From contig WRKL01000005.1 of assembly GCA_009778115.1 (NCBI GenBank), forward strand, positions 1 to 55,416: a DNA stretch of 55,416 nucleotides, written 5' to 3'. Position 1 is the stretch's first letter, and every line of letters begins with the position of its first letter. Of the stretch, positions 53,811 through 55,416 are shown piece by piece. Source of the stretch: Oscillospiraceae bacterium (GTDB taxonomy: Bacteria; Bacillota; Clostridia; Oscillospirales; Ruminococcaceae). The translations under genes and the position numbers were made by a program. The notes below the pieces were generated by a model that did no database searches, was not told the origin of the DNA, and was given only the letters and a program-made list of their open reading frames with translations.

Positions 53811-54452
53811 TTATTTTCTACGGTTTTTTTCATAACTATACAGGGCCGCATCAATTTCTTCTTTTTCTGTTTCGTCTTCGATAATATCGTATACACCGCC
53901 AGATGGATGGTTATAATTTTTCAATACGATATATAGTGAAATTCTATCGCTAATGTATTCGCTGCTCCCTTTTGCTAAAGCGTCAATTTTATTGTTTTGC
54001 CATACAGCACCTTTATGCTTATAAAAATAAACTTTTCTAAAATCTTCGCTGATTTCGTATTTATAAAAATAATTGGGGGCTGCTTCGACTACTTTTTTTA
54101 CTTCATCTTCTACATCTTTTTTTAGCCTTTTTATCAAAGCACTTTTTTGACCGGGAAAGAAGTATACTATAGTTCGATAATTATAACCGGTTCCCCAACT
54201 AATACCACTAGTGTCCCTTTTTGCAATGTAATATTTTCTATATTGATGGAGCATACTGCTTGCGGGACCTCCACCCGACATATCCGCAGTGAAAAAAATA
54301 TGATAACCAGTCGTTAGAAACGACACAATTGCGATGCTAAGGGTTGCTATTTTCAGCCATTGTATTCTTTTCGTAAAAGCGGCAAAAATAAGTACTAATA
54401 ATACAGGTATACCTACAAATATTAATCCATTGATTATAAACGCTATTTCCAT
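53811..54452 (-). CDS. Unrecognised membrane protein
   Basis: 213 aa; I do not recognise the family. Two N-terminal hydrophobic segments (about 4-25 and 33-54) form a hairpin, followed by a soluble domain of about 150 residues rich in Tyr, Lys and Glu with a charged stretch around 105-120 (L-I-K-R-L-K-K-D-V-E-D-E-V-K-K). The end is strongly charged (E-D-E-T-E-K-E-E). Codon use is AT-richer than in the biosynthetic genes, possibly a lineage-specific gene. A separate gene for an exported protein lies upstream on the same strand. Confidence 0.6.
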   Translation of the reverse strand: MEIAFIINGLIFVGIPVLLVLIFAAFTKRIQWLKIATLSIAIVSFLTTGYHIFFTADMSGGGPASSMLHQYRKYYIAKRDTSGISWGTGYNYRTIVYFFPGQKSALIKRLKKDVEDEVKKVVEAAPNYFYKYEISEDFRKVYFYKHKGAVWQNNKIDALAKGSSEYISDRISLYIVLKNYNHPSGGVYDIIEDETEKEEIDAALYSYEKNRRK

Positions 54453-54665
54453 ATGATTTTAACTCCTTTATTTAAAGTGCGAGTGAATGCCATCCGCCTG
54501 TTGATATTTATTTACATATTTAACATCTATGTTCATTAGTAAAAAGGGAACTATTTAGAGGATTTTGGAAAAGTCACCCACGATATATTGTTATTACAAA
54601 ATATTGTTACCGCAAAAAAATATTGCTTTTAATTTTTTAGCGGTTTTTGCTTTCAAAAAAACCAT
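54453..54665. other. Intergenic stretch without recognised features
   Basis: 213 AT-rich bases between the two unrecognised proteins; no gene, terminator or repeat could be supported. Confidence 0.4.
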
Positions 54666-55394
54666 TTATCCGATTTCGGATATCCTCACGCGTGAATCTA
54701 AATCTATCAAACCTTTCTTTTCTGTAGCAATACCAATTCTGATGTTTCCATGAAAAAAAACAGATGAAAAGTCCCATCCTTCCCAACCACCATTCTCTAC
54801 TGTTTTTTGATAATTAACATCATATATTTTTTCAATTTCAGTAGCTTTTATAGATTTAACTGCACCTAGAAACAGGTCTTCTACGTTAACATGATCAATT
54901 ACCAAGCATTTATGATGCTCTTTTGGTATTGGAGCTGATTTAACGATAATGTTACCTTTTTTATCAATTGGCCACTGCGTATCAGCATTTAACCAATCTT
55001 TGCTGTTGGAAAATTCCCAGGCATATTCTCCCAATCCGTGTTCAAACGTATAATTTATCCCCCCCTCTTTCGTTTCAACCTTAGTCAATCTACCTCTCTT
55101 TTTCCTTATCTGCGAAAAGGATAATCCGATATCCGATAACAAATCTTCGTTGAGTCTGGGTTTGTCCTCTTCCTCGGAACTCACAGCTTCGGAGCTGGCT
55201 TCAGAAGACAGCTCTTCTTTTGAGCTTTCCTCTGAGTTTAAAATTTCACTGCTCACTTCCTCGCTTTGCGGTTCTTCTGTTTCTGATTCTATTGATGTTC
55301 CGTTGTTTATTTCGCTGCAGACAAAAAATAGCGTTGCTGTCAGCATCAGCAATGTCAACATTAGTAATGTTAGTAATACTGCAATCTTTCTCAT
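54666..55394 (-). CDS. Unrecognised exported protein with a Ser/Glu-rich linker
   Basis: 242 aa, family not recognised. The N-terminus is M-R-K-I followed by a leucine-rich hydrophobic stretch (about 5-26), a signal peptide or anchor; a Cys at position 26 is not in a good lipobox. Residues 30-78 are almost only Ser and Glu (repeated S-S-E-E/S-S-E-A), a typical flexible linker. A compact domain of about 160 residues follows with several Trp (G-G-W-E-G-W-D-F). GAGAGGAAG precedes the ATG. The hydrophobic stretch contains a small tandem repeat (L-L-M-L-T). Confidence 0.6.
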   Translation of the reverse strand: MRKIAVLLTLLMLTLLMLTATLFFVCSEINNGTSIESETEEPQSEEVSSEILNSEESSKEELSSEASSEAVSSEEEDKPRLNEDLLSDIGLSFSQIRKKRGRLTKVETKEGGINYTFEHGLGEYAWEFSNSKDWLNADTQWPIDKKGNIIVKSAPIPKEHHKCLVIDHVNVEDLFLGAVKSIKATEIEKIYDVNYQKTVENGGWEGWDFSSVFFHGNIRIGIATEKKGLIDLDSRVRISEIG

Positions 55395-55416
55395 GGTAGC
55401 TTCCTCTCTTTCGCTG

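Overview
The window reads as a chromosomal segment of an anaerobic, low-to-moderate GC Firmicute, most likely class Clostridia (Oscillospiraceae/Ruminococcaceae-like). Pointers are AGGAGG-type ribosome binding sites with some GTG/TTG starts, sigma-A promoters of TTGACA/TATAAT type, a single-chain clostridial-type PurL, the short HisG plus HisZ pair, a two-subunit class I fumarase, GTP-dependent PEP carboxykinase, a flavodiiron-rubredoxin protein, and DUF4349/DUF4830 proteins. Genus cannot be decided from the sequence. No rRNA, tRNA or CRISPR array was found.

Layout. 1-0.85 kb: a dense set of inverted repeats and a small serine recombinase, probably the edge of a mobile element. 1.0-3.9 kb: bioY and a glycosidase-like protein. 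4.0-14.8 kb (minus strand): argG-argH-fumA-fumB-malic enzyme, tightly packed or overlapping, then purL-asnB. 15.2-17.7 kb: a large secreted repeat/Ig-like protein. 17.9-24.3 kb: rarA, glyA, a GH32 beta-fructosidase/fructokinase pair and a DUF4349 lipoprotein. 24.3-27.5 kb: AEC permease, OGG1-type glycosylase and aroC. 27.8-29.7 kb: DUF4830 protein and an orphan MsmK/UgpC-type ATPase. 30.0-37.5 kb: an ArgJ-like gene and a histidine cluster (hisZGDCB, hisAF) without hisH and hisI. 37.7-46.0 kb (plus): PF01594 ('AI-2E') permease, malQ, pckA, alaS and a HIT protein. 46.1-52.7 kb (minus): M23 peptidase, luxS, flavodiiron protein, HD-GYP protein, yqeG and rpsU (58 codons, easily overlooked). 52.9-55.4 kb: YitT protein and two unrecognised proteins.

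How genes work together. ArgG/ArgH make arginine and release fumarate. The next genes hydrate fumarate to malate and decarboxylate malate to pyruvate, so the operon appears to recycle the by-product. GH32 plus fructokinase form a sucrose/fructan catabolic pair. MalQ, the shared ABC ATPase and pckA fit saccharolytic carbon metabolism. HisZ and short HisG form the ATP phosphoribosyltransferase complex.

Main unusual points: (1) a family of short intergenic elements (about 76-162 bp) with TAGACCTCC.../...GGAGGTCTA terminal inverted repeats and conserved internal hairpins; one copy supplies part of the glyA stop codon, one sits where hisH is usually found and one separates hisF from the ArgJ-like gene. 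(2) The ArgJ-like protein has glycine where the autocatalytic threonine should be. (3) The arginine/fumarate/malate operon. (4) Perfect inverted repeats at the hisZ and msmK-type promoters. No defence system, secondary-metabolite cluster or phage was seen.
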